From Echinometra lucunter (lineage: Eukaryota > Echinodermata > Echinoidea > Camarodonta > Echinometridae): a DNA stretch of 64,000 bases. Below are positions 35,801 through 47,300 of this stretch, one piece after another. The stretch lies in assembly GCA_029962745.1 (NCBI GenBank), contig CM057171.1, positions 5,269,990-5,333,989 of the forward strand, read 5' to 3'. Both the position numbers and the translations under genes were made by a program. Under the pieces are notes generated by a model. The model did not search any database. It saw only the letters and a program-made list of their open reading frames with translations, and was not told where the DNA came from. Numbering within the stretch: position 1 is the stretch's first letter; every line of letters begins with the position of its first letter.

Positions 35801-36630
35801 GGTCAGCTGACCTTCCTTTGTGCGCATTCTAAGTATTGCTTGATACGTGGTTACGAAATGACAATGAATTCCCCCTAGTTTAGTTGATTTATTTAAAAAA
35901 CAAGATGGATGAATATTATTCAAAGTATATCTCTCTGGTGATTTAATTCTATTGCGTTTTTCCCCGATGTCAAGGTGATGTCAAATTGCAAAAAAAAAGA
36001 AAAAAAAAATCGCCAGAATCTCCTCATAATTATTCACTTCAAGTTAATTCATAGCTCATAAAGGAAAGAAATGAATAAAATTCTATGAATGCTTTAAATG
36101 TAACGAAAGAAATTGCAGTCGAAAATGACTTTAAATACAAATCGTATAAAAGTTTTTTTGCTCTGCATGGTAAAACCGCAGAATATAACTAAAAGTGCTG
36201 GGTAAGTTGACAATCTATTATGTATTCATGTTAAACAACCATAAATTAAATACACAGTTGCTAGTCAAAGTCCATGTTTGAGAATCGTTTGTGACAAATA
36301 GTTCATATCTTTTGTCACTAAACACCATTTCAGAACTTATGGAGCTAGACAAGGAATTGAACCGCAGATTTTAAGCCATGACATCAACAATTATACGGAA
36401 TGTCATGGGTAAATGCATTTTCTGGTGCAGTTCTTTGTCTGAAATACTGTTTTCTGATGGTCAGAATTTATCCATAATAAAATATCATAAACATCATTAA
36501 CATTAAAAAGTTAATAATATATATTCTTTCAAAAGAAACGTTAACCTGAACGACTGGGGGTTTAACTGGGGAAGAAACAGAAATATAGTGTGAAACGGAG
36601 TGAGATATTATCATTATTGTTTAACGCAGG
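32840..36630. other. No gene recognised
   Basis: Long non-coding stretch with poly(T) at 33330-33357. A tRNA-B-box-like GGGTTCGGACC is at 33708. A short element-like segment with GGCGTA/TACGCC ends is at about 34820-34996. Frames present are short and show no splice-site support. Confidence 0.45.
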
Positions 36631-36637
36631 CTGGTTT

Positions 36638-36820
36638 CACTACGAACATGACGGACAAAGAAAGCGGACAAAATAAACAACCCCGCATTCTACCCTTCAC
36701 AATGGTTCTGGTAGTCAAAAGAACATCCATTCACTGCTATGTGGAACAGGTGTCATTGTGAAGGGTAGAATGAGAGGTTGTTTATTTTGTCCGCTTTCTT
36801 TGTCCGCCATGTTCATAGTG
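36638..36820. mobile_element. CACTA-type MITE, copy 3 (shortened)
   Basis: 183 bp, starting CACTACGAACATGACGGACA and ending CCATGTTCATAGTG. TTT flanks both sides (36635-36637 and 36821-36823). Much of the core present in copies 1 and 2 is missing, leaving mostly the terminal repeats. Confidence 0.85.
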
Positions 36821-37004
36821 TTTGTTTGTACCTAGAAGTTTGGTTGAATCCATACCACAGTCATTTCTTTCCTGTCTATGCCCACTCTTCCTTTTTTTTC
36901 CTGGCTTTTTTTTTTTTTAAGTCTGTCACTGCAATGAAAACATCTCCACAATAACTTTGACCTACATTTTGCTCCTAAAATGACAGATCATTGATCAAAA
37001 GTCG

Positions 37005-37128
37005 TTTTTTTTTTGTTTGACTTTGCTCTGTACTAAGAATTGTAAAAGATTAGTCAATTGATAAGATTTTTTTTTTTTTGGACTTTTCTCTGTACTAAGA
37101 ATTGTAAAAGATTAGTCAAATGATAAGA
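37005..37128. repeat. Tandem duplication of ~70 bp
   Basis: CTGTACTAAGAATTGTAAAA followed by GATTAGTCAA and a poly(T) tract occurs twice in succession with few differences. Confidence 0.8.
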
Positions 37129-37612
37129 TAACGAATCTGTTATTTTGACATCAAATGAACTCGCGATTGCTCGAGATACATTTACGTTTTCACCTCAGTT
37201 CGCTTCCTTCGCGTCACATAAAGGGCGCAAGCAGTGCCAAATTGATTCGCTCATAAACACTTCATGATAAAAAACACATTACAACTTCTGATTATGTTGC
37301 TATAAATACCCAGGACGTCATCAGACTACTTGGGATGGGAGTGCTGTCGAATAATCTTTGTTCACCAGCTATTGTATTGTTTTTTCCCAAAAGCACACAA
37401 CGTCAACTGCCACATTGTGTCAGAGCAAGGAGTCTCTGGAGTCCCAACTGGCATGACTGGCAACAAATTATTTCAAGCAGCTGTCCCTTTCTAAGGTTGC
37501 ACAATAGAATCTACAGGTGTGCTGTTGCCTTTGATGTCTAGGTTCGATGCCGCCAACATCATGGGAAAGCTTGAGTAATGGTTTTTGTCACAAATAAAAT
37601 ATCGTTAATATA

Positions 37613-39138
37613 GGTTTTCCCGTCCAGTTTCGCACTTAGTGCATGCAAGAGTATAAATAGTTCATTCAATTTCGTTATAGGGCAGCCAAAAATTCATAAT
37701 GGGCATTCAGATTCGTCATAGAGCAATCAGAAGAGTAAAAACATCATTCAGATTCATTATAGTGCATTCAAGTTAGCGCGAAAGGACACGTGACTGAAGA
37801 TAGAGCATTCAATGTTCATTCATGTTCATAACCAGTGCATTCAATTTAGCACTGTATTTACATGACTTGTATACAGTACAATATGAAAGATGAAAATCAT
37901 GATATTGTATACATGCTATAATTTATGTTTCTAGTCAATGCATATAATTGAAGAGATGGTGCAAATGACCACATGACAAGAAGATATATGAATTGTTTAT
38001 TTAACTCAATAAAATAGCCTATGGAGGGCTAAAAAAAATAATAAAAAGAAGATATACAATATGAAAGAAAATCATGATATTGTATACATGCTATGATGTA
38101 TGTCTCTAGTCAATGCATATAATTGAAGAGATGGTTCAAATGACCACAAGAAAATATACATTATGAAAGAAAATCATGATATTGTATACATGCTACATAT
38201 ACACTGCAAAAACGGTGGTGTTAAATTGGTGTTAAATCAACACCACTGGTGTTTATATAGGACAAGACCGCCATCAGAGTTGTCCTATTTAAACACCAGT
38301 GGTGTTGATTTAACACCAATTTAACACAACCGTTTTTGCAGTGAATGATTAATGTATCTGTTATGCAATGCGTATATTTGATTTTGTATCACTTTATTGT
38401 CCATATTCAGTTTTCAGGAAAGGAACATATAAAATATGACATTTACACGATCACTTACAAACACAGTGAAAAGTAAGAGTAGTCCAGGTCTTAGCTTATT
38501 ACTGGCGAGGCAGGACATACAATACAAAGCATATAAAGAGAACAGATCTTAATTATAACAAAGGTCTCGAAGGAAGAGGTGGTGCAAATGACCACAAGAA
38601 AATATAAATTATGAAAGAAAATTTACAAAGATAAAAAAGAGCATATATGAATTAACAAAGGGAAATGTAATTCTGTTAATTCATATGCCTTTGGGATATC
38701 CGATAAATATAATTTTATTCGGCGACTTAATGAAGACAAAGTAAGCTCATATAGTGAAAGAAGATATAAACATGAGAAAGCTATAAAACAAATAGAAAAA
38801 AATTACATGTGCTGAATTGGATGCACAAATTGTATAATTGGATGCCCTATGGCGAAATTGAATGCTCTAACTTAGCTCGAGGGGGTTTAAGGGCGAACTT
38901 GGCTGCACTAAGTACGAATTCGTATGCCGATTGGCGAATTCGGTTGCCCTAAAGCGATTATGAATGCCACTTAGCCATTTTGGTTGCACTATTGCGAATT
39001 TGAATGCCGATTGGTGATTTTGGCTGCCCTATCCGCGAAATTGAATGACCTATTTATACTTTCTCATGCACTATGTGCGAAATTGAATGACCTATTTTTA
39101 CTTTTGCATGCACTAAGTGCGAAATTGGACGGGAAAAC
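37613..39138. mobile_element. 1.5-kb foldback element
   Basis: Ends GTTTTCCCGTCCAGTTTCGC and its near complement (39100-39138). Inverted homology continues for more than 60 bp (CACTTAGTGCATGCAAGAGT mirrored) and is flanked by ATATA (37608-37612, 39139-39143). The inner margins carry many short repeats around GCATTCAATTT and GCCCTATGGCGAATT. The middle has two to three tandem copies of a segment with ATCATGATATTGTATACATG. A MITE (38202) is nested inside. No coding capacity. Confidence 0.65.
38202..38343. mobile_element. 142-bp MITE nested in the foldback element
   Basis: Nearly full palindrome starting CACTGCAAAAACGG and ending CCGTTTTTGCAGTG, with arms containing TTGATTTAACACCAATTTAA. The CACTG ends suggest an EnSpm-like family, but the flanking triplets (ATA, AAT) do not match. 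Confidence 0.75.
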
Positions 39139-39543
39139 ATATATTTCACTTTTTATTTGAATTAAAAGAGAGAAAATTGAAGAGATGATAAAAATATGAA
39201 CACAAAAGCCTATCTGTCTCCAGAAATGCGTATGTCGCATGATAGCAGTTTTAATCAGTGAAAAAAGTAAAATTTTACAATCCTAAAACCCGCCATTTGA
39301 CACTTTTCCGTTTACTTCCTGCGAACGAAAATGAAACGAGTGGTAGCGAAAAGTAATTTATTACAAAAGCATATTTCTCTTTGAAAACTTTTGTCTACGT
39401 ATCTGCAAGGAATAAGAAGATCGAGTTAAGCACATGCCTGACATATTTTTTTCACTTCAAAGGGAATGAGGTAGATGTGACTCCTGCTCTTGAAACCCCT
39501 TGATCAGAGTAGCGCTGACTCGAGATAGACCACACTACCACTA

Positions 39544-39546
39544 TTA

Positions 39547-39610
<64 letters not shown>

Positions 39611-39616
39611 GATACA

Positions 39617-39680
<64 letters not shown>

Positions 39681-39726
39681 ACTACTACTACTATACTACT
39701 ATCACTACCACTACTACCACCACCAC

Positions 39727-39779
<53 letters not shown>

Positions 39780-39783
39780 ATAG

Positions 39784-39830
<47 letters not shown>

Positions 39831-40153
39831 TACTTTTATCACTACCACTACTACCATTACCACCACTACTGCTACTGCTACTACTACTACCACCACTACT
39901 ACTGCTACTACTACTACTACTACCACCACCACCACTACTGCTACTACTTTTACTACTACTAATACTACTACTACTACTCCTTCTACTACTACTACTGCTA
40001 CTACTACTACTACTACCACCACCACCACTACTGCTACTGCTACTACTACTCCTTCTACTACTACTACTGCTACTACTACTACTACTGCTACTACTACTAT
40101 TGCTACTGCTACTACTACCTTTACTACTACTACTACTGCTACTACTACTACTG

Positions 40154-40185
<32 letters not shown>

Positions 40186-40216
40186 GCTACTACTACTAAT
40201 ACTACTACTACTACTG

Positions 40217-40248
<32 letters not shown>

Positions 40249-40258
40249 ACTACTGCTA
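39544..40258. repeat. (ACT)n array with an inverted (AGT)n block
   Basis: About 715 bp of ACT repeat. At 39727-39783 the same strand switches to (AGT)n and then back to (ACT)n. The long Thr/Leu/Ser and, on the other strand, Val/Ala frames are repeat translations. Confidence 0.95.
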
Positions 40259-40935
40259 CGTAATACGTAATGTTGAGAGTGGACGTAATTACGTAATAAG
40301 CCATTGTAAAGTCCACAAATTTCTTAAGGTGATAAACAGGGCTATTGGGGTTGCCTTAAGTTGATTTTTCGAAAGTAGTTCCTATCATGTTTTTTTTTTT
40401 CATCTTTGCATATATCTTTGTTGAGAGTGGACCCCCCCCCCCCCAAAAAAAGGGAATTATAACAAATAAAAGCATGAAAAGGCAATAAACAGCCATCTAT
40501 ACTTTTACCAACAACATCATTAAACAAAATAATCAATTTCTCGGATCCCACCCCCCCCCCTTCCTTAAACGACGCCCTTGTAAACAACAACAATAATAAA
40601 CATGACTGCACTTTGTCGCACTTTGTCACTTCAACAAAGATGATAATATATTATTGATATTTGATCTTATAAAGTAGATTACACACACGTGGCAGACGAC
40701 AGTCGACACGTGCTTTACAAACTTATGACCGGGAAAGTCTTATCACAATCAGTGAGGAAGGTGTAATTCAAGTGCGCGTAAAACAAAGAAGGCCCCGTTC
40801 TCCCTAGTATAACATACACAATGTTTGTTTGATACGTGCAAATATTTTTTCAACCGAATCCATGGTAGATGCAATCATGTTTCAGTCTTTCACCTTATTC
40901 TTCACTTTAGAAGTCGACTGGATTCATCCCAAAAA

Positions 40936-40987
40936 CCAACAAACAAACAAACAAATAAACAAACAAACAAACGAACGAACGAACAAA
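40936..40987. repeat. (AAAC)n microsatellite, copy A
   Basis: CAAA/CGAA tetranucleotide run, repeated at 53371-53425 in copy B. Confidence 0.9.
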
Positions 40988-42059
40988 CGCCTGGATATTG
41001 GTTCAAGCCCTGAAAATGCACTTCAAAAGGCATCGTCATGTGATTCAAATAATGAAAATAATTAAAATGACCCTTTAACCACATAGAAAACAGTGTAAGA
41101 CAAAAGCAAACCAAGGATGGTTTTGCAAATGTCGGTATTCAGTGATAGATATCTTGATAATAACATCTTATATTTGAAAACCTTTTATTTTCCTTGTTGT
41201 TCATTTATCCTTCTGAACATCGTTATACAACACAGACATAAGAATTCAACAATTCATTTAATCGAGCTTCCACAAAGATACTAGATCACTTAAAGAGCCG
41301 ATCAGATTCCTAAAAAAAAAACTCCAAACAAAAGCACAAAACAAATTAACAATACAAAGCAAACAAGCTGGAAATAGTTTGTTAGGTGGAATCCTACAAT
41401 GATTCTTGGCTGCACATGAAAATAATGCGGTTGATTTATTCTCCTTATCGGCCAGTAGCGTATTATTCAAAAACAATTTTATTTTCATTTTTCAAAAGGC
41501 AGTCTGGTCGGCTTTTTGTATTTGAGTTCTTTCATTTGAAGAATCATGCAGTTTACAATGAATTCAATTAGTGGAAAAATAAATCATTCGAAAAATATCT
41601 TTCTATAACTATTCTCAAAAATGATATATTTTTGAAGGTTTTTATGAATGCATGATTCCAGCTAGAACGAGTAATCTACACTAGAATTAATACGAACAGT
41701 AGAGGCATCAACTCCCCTCCCCCCCCCCCCGAAGCCATTAATCCGTGACAAATATGTGTGAGAATCATCTGAATAGTATACGCAACATACAATGGATCAT
41801 GATCAAAAGCAAATTCAGGTTGCATATGATGGTGCAATGCCATCAGCTCTTTGAATAATTAAGCTTAGAGTTGCTACGTCACTTCAAATAGTTTCATCAT
41901 TTTCTATTTTCTGAATTTGCGTCACATTGTGTTTGAATTGGATTTTTAAAAGAAGTGGCAGATTTTAGAACTCATTGCTGGAAAATAGAAGCCTCCACCC
42001 CCTTCATCGCCACCACCAAACCAACACCACTACCCACATCTACAACAACTGCCAACACT

Positions 42060-42360
42060 ACCAGCAATATCAACCATTATCATCACCACCAGCAACATCA
42101 ACCATTACTATCACCACCAGCAACATCAACCATTAGCATCAACACCAGCAACATCAACCATTATCATCACCACCAGCTACATCAACCATTATCATCACCA
42201 CCAGCAACATTACCATCACCACCAGCAACATCAACCATTAGCATCAACACCAGCAACATCAAATATTACCATCAACACTAGCAACATCAACCATCACCAT
42301 CACCATCACCATCGCCACCAACGACATCAACCATCACCATCACCATCGCCACTGACACTC
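42060..42360. repeat. Minisatellite of ~27-bp CA-rich units, copy A
   Basis: Units resemble CACCACCAGCAACATCAACC followed by ATTATCAT, about 9-10 copies, grading into CATCAC repeats. The His/Gln/Pro/Thr frame across it (41955-42281) lacks splice support and the copy B equivalent differs in length (54565-54845). Confidence 0.85.
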
Positions 42361-43964
42361 ATTCCAGTTGATTTTTCTATTGATCAATATTCACCCTGTA
42401 ATTTCTTTTTGCATTATTATTGACAAAACCAATACCGTGACATTTTCCTCATCATGATAATGATTTCTCTGTTCATGAAATCATTCGCAGCCAAGATGAC
42501 CTCCAGACAGGCGCCAAAGCGTCCCATTAATGATCAACTCCGGAACAAAGCCCTGTCTCTTCTTGTTTCGTATGAAATTTGAATTCATCAATTTCTGTCA
42601 GTGTCTGTTGGCCTACTTAATTGTATCAGAATAATGTTTCATTATGAGATCATTACGCAGTGAACTTGGGAAGAACAGTCTCCAGAATGACGTGCTTCCC
42701 CGTGCGTAACTGAACAAAAAAATCTAAAAGTTAAAAAAATTATTATCACTTGTGCCAGGGGATATTAAGATGACATCTTAACCATTGTTTCGACAGAAAT
42801 TATTTTTCGGAAAACTTAATTGAAGGAGAAAGCGAGGAGGGTTGGCTGTCAAATAAATTTCTAGATGAACGATTAGTATTTAGTTTCCCTTAGCAAACCT
42901 ATAGTTTTGAACTGATGATATTGTACATGATAATGTGACCGGTGGGTTTTATCCCATGTCAGTCTTTAATCGAAGTTTCAGCAGTAATTACATTTCATTT
43001 GATGAGAGAGGGAGAGGAGGGGGGGGGGGGGGGGTCTAGAAAGAGAGAAAGAAAAGGAAGAAAGAAAAAAATGTAGATGGGGATGTATTTCAGTTACCCC
43101 AAGTACAAAGATTTTTGTATCATAATTTTTAGATTGCGATTTGCATCGGAAGGAAACGTATTTGTCAATGCCATGAAATTCAATGCGGTAAGCTTGCTTG
43201 CATAACAAACTAGACAAGAAAATTATTGAGAAAATGGACTTATAAAGGAATTGTGGATATTTCCTGTGGGATCAGACTTATTAAGGAAATGTGGATATTT
43301 CCTGTGGCATCAGACTTTAAAGTCCTATAATGCTATCTTTGAAATTTGAAATGACTGAATTTCTTCTCACCGCATACGAGTAAAGATCCTAAATATTAAT
43401 GACTAATGACCATTGTTGCTACGACAACAGTTTAGAACCCCTTATTGATGCTATTTAAGCAAAATGTCGCCACCTCATGTAATAAAGTATTGTCATAGCA
43501 ACAGCTTTATTAATTCTCTTGATAGTGAGAAATTGATGTGTACCACACTTGAATTTAACGTCGAAATTCACGTATCTCCGTGGAAATTTTGCATAAACCT
43601 TTTGCCATACTTTAATATTTGTTTGTTTTTTGTTGTTGTTGATCGTATTCTTGTTGATAATGTTGTTTTTGTTGTCAGTGTTTTTTGTGAACGCACTTAA
43701 AGGCAGAAAGAATATAACACATCAGGGTTTTTTGTTTTCCTTAGGCCTAGCATTCTGCGATGAGTAATTTTCAGCACGAATTTTATCAGATACGTTATGT
43801 CAATGCAGTTTACAAAAAAAATCGTACCCATTTAATGTCTTTCCTAACAAAAAAAAATAACGTTCTTTCGAAGTGCAGATCGTTCTATGGTCGTGAGAAA
43901 ACAACTACACCAGATTAAATTGTATTATTTTCATGAATAACAAACTTTATCTTGTTGTTTACAG

Positions 43965-44060
43965 AAAAGTATGAAACAACGACTTCTACTCCGAAAGGCG
44001 TGGAACCTGCACCTGACATCACGATTCCTGACATGCATGACAAAGGCAGCAACAACGCAT
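43965..44060 (+). CDS. Thr-rich stalk exon, cassette A
   Basis: The acceptor TTGTTTACAG and donor GCAT|GTAAGT bound a 96-bp exon that is open only in the phase 1-1 frame expected from the upstream stalk exon. It encodes 32 residues beginning E-K-Y-E-T-T-T-S-T-P and ending K-G-S-N-N-A: hydrophilic, Thr/Pro-rich, no Cys, a membrane-proximal stalk. The equivalent cassette B exon (56847-56936) keeps both splice sites and frame despite codon indels, which supports it being a real exon. Spacing to the previous exon in this window is about 27.7 kb, so the connection to the Ig exon is inferred from phase and composition. Confidence 0.65.
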
Positions 44061-44310
44061 GTAAGTGTTCAATCTCTCTGAATATTTGACACAGAAATCT
44101 GGCTTAATTTTGATTACAATTCTCACTGGAAAGCGGCAAACTTTTGAGATTGCGTTGCGATCTACTGGCCTATATGCAGATTAATATGAAGAAAAAAAAT
44201 CATAAGGATTATCTTGTTACGACTCAGCAGGATATTTACTATTCCATGATATTGCTAATCAGTGACAAGTTTGCATAACATGTTTTATGTGTAACGTCAC
44301 ATATACCTGA

Positions 44311-44542
44311 ACTCTAAAACCTAAAACGTTGAATCACCGTTTAAAAGGGTGGATGAGGCTGGACTACATTTTCAAAAATGTTAGATCAACACTTTGAACA
44401 TGCTGAATTCAACAGTATAATGGTGGATTCCATCCTTCATAGTGTTGAATCCAGCATGTTCAAAGTTTTAATCTACCATTTAGAAAATGTAGTCACTCCT
44501 CCACCCTTTTAAATGGTGGTTCAACATTATAGTTTTTAGAGT
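44311..44542. mobile_element. MITE in intron, copy A
   Basis: The ends ACTCTAAAACCTAAAACGTT and ATAGTTTTTAGAGT, with inner arms TTTGAACATGCTG and CAGCATGTTCAAA, give a palindrome of about 232 bp. It is present in both duplicates, so it predates the duplication. In copy B (57538-57814) an inner stretch is duplicated. Confidence 0.7.
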
Positions 44543-44932
44543 GTGCAAGTCATTTATGATCAGACTTTTCTAGGGATCTGCTGTTACAGTAAAAAGATAT
44601 ATCATTGTGGTTGACTCGATACAAAATGAATATACTTATAACCTTATCATCAGTGATGATAATGACATCAATTATTATATTTTGGAGTGCGCATATGCGG
44701 CGCGCGCGTATATGCATGGTTATGTATGCGTTTGTGTTTTATTTTTTGGTTTTCCAATCGCCGATTCGACTTCATTAATGAACTTGTATTTATAGTTTCG
44801 AATTATAAATCCAGACACCACTTGATACCTAGTCACTATTCTAAAATGTATTCTAAAAAATATGAAATTCGTTGTCTTTGAGTTGGATACCTTACATGCC
44901 TTAAGTCTGTATTAATCTGTTTTTTATACTAG

Positions 44933-45018
44933 TTTCGAATGAAAAACCCGAGGTTGAAGGAGTGTGCTACAGCGAAAGGGATATGATTTTTTATACTAGT
45001 TTCACTGGTGTTGGTGTG
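44933..45018 (+). CDS. Juxtamembrane exon, cassette A
   Basis: The acceptor TTTTTTATACTAG and donor GTGTG|GTGAGT bound an exon of 86 bp, phase 1 to 0. It encodes F then SNEKPEVEGVCYSERDMIF, YTSF and TGVGV, which leads into the transmembrane helix of the next exon. One Cys is conserved in cassette B. Relative to B it has an extra 5-codon stretch near the N-terminal side and a 12-bp insert (around 44988-44999). That insert copies the intron acceptor sequence TTTTTTATACTAGTTTC and adds Y-T-S-F. The copied AG at 44998-44999 is a second potential acceptor, but its use would shift the frame. Confidence 0.65.
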
Positions 45019-45162
45019 GTGAGTGATGCCATTTTCTGTTAACTTCTCCAACCACAATGCGAGACTAACCACTTATTACTCATACTCTTAATCATGCTCT
45101 TTATAGACAAAAAAATAAAAAATAAAAAAAAATAAACTTGAATGTACTGAACACACAAGAAA

Positions 45163-45483
45163 AAAGGGTCAATTTTGCACCCTTCAACATGTTCAATGCA
45201 ACACTGGGAGCTCCTTTATGGGTACAACTTTGCACCCTAAGAAGCATTTTGCACCTTTAAGTGTGGAGGGAGCTACATTTTTTCACCCTAAGGGTGCAGA
45301 GTTGTTCCTTTTAGGGAAGGTGCAACTTTGCACCCTTGCATCTTTAAGGGTGCAGGCGGGCATTTCCGGGCGCAAACAAGTAGAAAAGGGGGAGTCTTTT
45401 CACCTTTTTTCATGTAGGGTGCAAGATTGCACCCGCAAAAGGTGCTGTCAGTGTTGCATTCAGGGTGCAAAATTGAACCCTTT
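45163..45483. mobile_element. GGGTGCA-type MITE, copy A
   Basis: Outer ends AAAGGGTCAATTTTGCACCC and GGGTGCAAAATTGAACCC are inverted. The interior repeats GGGTGCA/TGCACCC many times in both directions. The same insert is in copy B (58415-58733). Confidence 0.75.
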
Positions 45484-45969
45484 AATTCTAAGTGTGAAGC
45501 AATAACAGAAGTCCGGTATTTGCTCTGTATTTTCCCCAGCATTTATTAACCTGAATTGGCTTTTTTTTTTTTATACGTTTCAAGCTTCTTTTTTTATTTA
45601 TTAGCGATGATTACTTTGCGAATTTGAACATTCTAGATTCTTTCCGGCATGTGGATAAAGGATCTCCCGGAGTGACGTCACGTGTTAAATATCATCATGA
45701 ACGATGTCACTTTTCGTCCTTCGAAAATGTATAAAAGGAAAAAGGAAGAAAGAAAGAAAAAAGAAAGAAAAATAAAGAAAGGAAAGAAAATTTAAACCAT
45801 TCTATGATCCCATCACGTTTATGATGTCCAGCCAAATATCGAATAAAGTCTTCCTCTTTGGACGTCTTATTGATTTACCCTTTTCGCAATTTCTTTGCAA
45901 CTCTGACAACTGTCATGACTGTCAAACATGTTGGAAATAAACTCAAAATTCATTTTACTGTTCCTATAA

Positions 45970-46043
45970 CTATTACCATCATCATCATCATTATCATCAT
46001 CATTATTATTATTATCATTGTTATAATCACAATCATCATTAAT

Positions 46044-46080
<37 letters not shown>

Positions 46081-46181
46081 TAGTAGTAGTAGTAGTAGTG
46101 GTAGTAGTAGTAGTAGTAGTGGTATTAGTAGTACGTCTAGTAGTAGTAGTAGTAGTGGTAGTAGTAGTAGTAGTAGTAGTG

Positions 46182-46239
<58 letters not shown>

Positions 46240-46364
46240 CAGTGGTAGTAGTAGTGGTAGTGGTAGTAGTAGTACTAGTAGTGGTAGTAGTAGTAGTAGT
46301 AGTAGTAGTTGTAGTAGTAGTAGTAGTAGTGGTAGTAGTAGTAGTAGTACTAGTGGTAGTAGTG

Positions 46365-46395
<31 letters not shown>

Positions 46396-46450
46396 TAGTG
46401 GTAGTAGTGGTAGTAGTAGTAGTGGTAGTAGTAGTAGTAGTAATATTGTA
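45970..46450. repeat. (ATC)n/(AGT)n microsatellite, copy A
   Basis: Short ATC/ATT stretch, then about 400 bp of AGT repeat. The copy B counterpart is only about 110 bp (59265-59372), showing strong length change since duplication. Confidence 0.95.
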
Positions 46451-46607
46451 GTATAGTAATAGTAGAATTTTAGTACTAATAGCAGTAGTACTGCCATTGC
46501 TGTCATCCTCCTTATTGTTATTATAATTATTGTTATTCTTATCATTGTCAGCAGCATCATCAACAACAAACTATAGATAGTTGTTTTGTTTTTTTTTCAT
46601 TTCACAG

Positions 46608-46799
46608 TTTTTTGGTACGCTTGCGCTCGTTGCGGTTATCTGGGCAATTCGACGGGTTTGGAAAAAACGAGGAAAAAACAGATACGGCGACTCCGGATAC
46701 AGCCCCGCTGAAAATATGGTAACGATTAAAATAGAGTCTGAATTGAACAATGGCGACTCTGTTCATCACGAGAACGTAGCGGTGGAACCACCAGCGTAG
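46608..46799 (+). CDS. Transmembrane and cytoplasmic tail exon with stop, cassette A
   Basis: The acceptor TTTTTTTTCATTTCACAG opens in phase 0, matching the preceding exon. The 63 residues begin FFGTLALVAVIWAI (with TGVGV before it, a transmembrane span of about 20-24). A basic stop-transfer cluster RRVWKKRGKNR follows, then a short tail with two Tyr (YGDSGYSPAENM) and the C-terminus VHHENVAVEPPA before TAG. No clear ITIM or ITAM is present. The orientation, extracellular Ig and stalk with cytosolic C-terminus, is that of a type I protein. The 12 C-terminal residues are nearly unchanged in cassette B, while the middle of the tail is highly diverged. Confidence 0.72.
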   Translation, partial: FFGTLALVAVIWAIRRVWKKRGKNRYGDSGYSPAENMVTIKIESELNNGDSVHHENVAVEPPA

Positions 46800-47300
46800 T
46801 CAATGTCGCATGATGATGAGTTCCTTCGCCTGTGATCATGGTTATGTACTCTCGAAGTCCTAAAGTCGTAGGTTCTATTGGGGAACTTGACGCCATTCGT
46901 GTGTTTACCTCATAAAGACTGTTTATTACGGACCCGGAATGTGGACTTCGCTTTTTAAGATCGACGAGTCTTATAGTGGACAGTATCGTATAACTTCTTG
47001 CGATCGCCTTGTCTTTCTCACTGAAAGACTCTCAGCATGCACAAAGGTGTTCTTTCCCGCGGGATTTCCCGATGTTCTATCAAGTTTGCTGTCTTTGTGA
47101 CGTGTGCACAGTGTACATACTGGTTAGTCATTCCACCAATGCCGGAGTCAGCGAAATGTAACGCAAATGTACATGGAAATAGACAGATTCTGTATGTCTT
47201 TAACTCTACAAATCACTAGCTATGATAATTGTTTATCATGATTATGTGATGCATACCAGAGACATGTACCTGTGTGGACCTGAGTATTAAATGATATGTG
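46800..47300 (+). other. 3' UTR, cassette A
   Basis: Sequence after the TAG is collinear with copy B but more diverged than the introns. A possible polyadenylation signal ATTAAA lies at 47286-47291, conserved in copy B at 61078-61083. The end is inferred. Confidence 0.45.

Noticed and set aside
39500..40316. 256-codon Thr/Leu/Ser frame and opposite-strand Val/Ala frame
   Set aside because: Translation of the (ACT)n/(AGT)n array.
41955..42281. Thr/His/Gln-rich frame that could look like a mucin stalk exon
   Set aside because: Produced by the CA-rich minisatellite. No convincing donor site, and the copy B version is not kept in the same form.
45858..46569. 197- and 176-codon Val/Leu-rich frames
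   Set aside because: Translation of the (AGT)n array that lies in the intron before the transmembrane exon.
46680..46799. Possible ITIM/ITAM in the receptor tail
   Set aside because: Tyr contexts (YGDSGYSPAENM; YGDFEYTPGV) lack the required hydrophobic residue three positions after Tyr.
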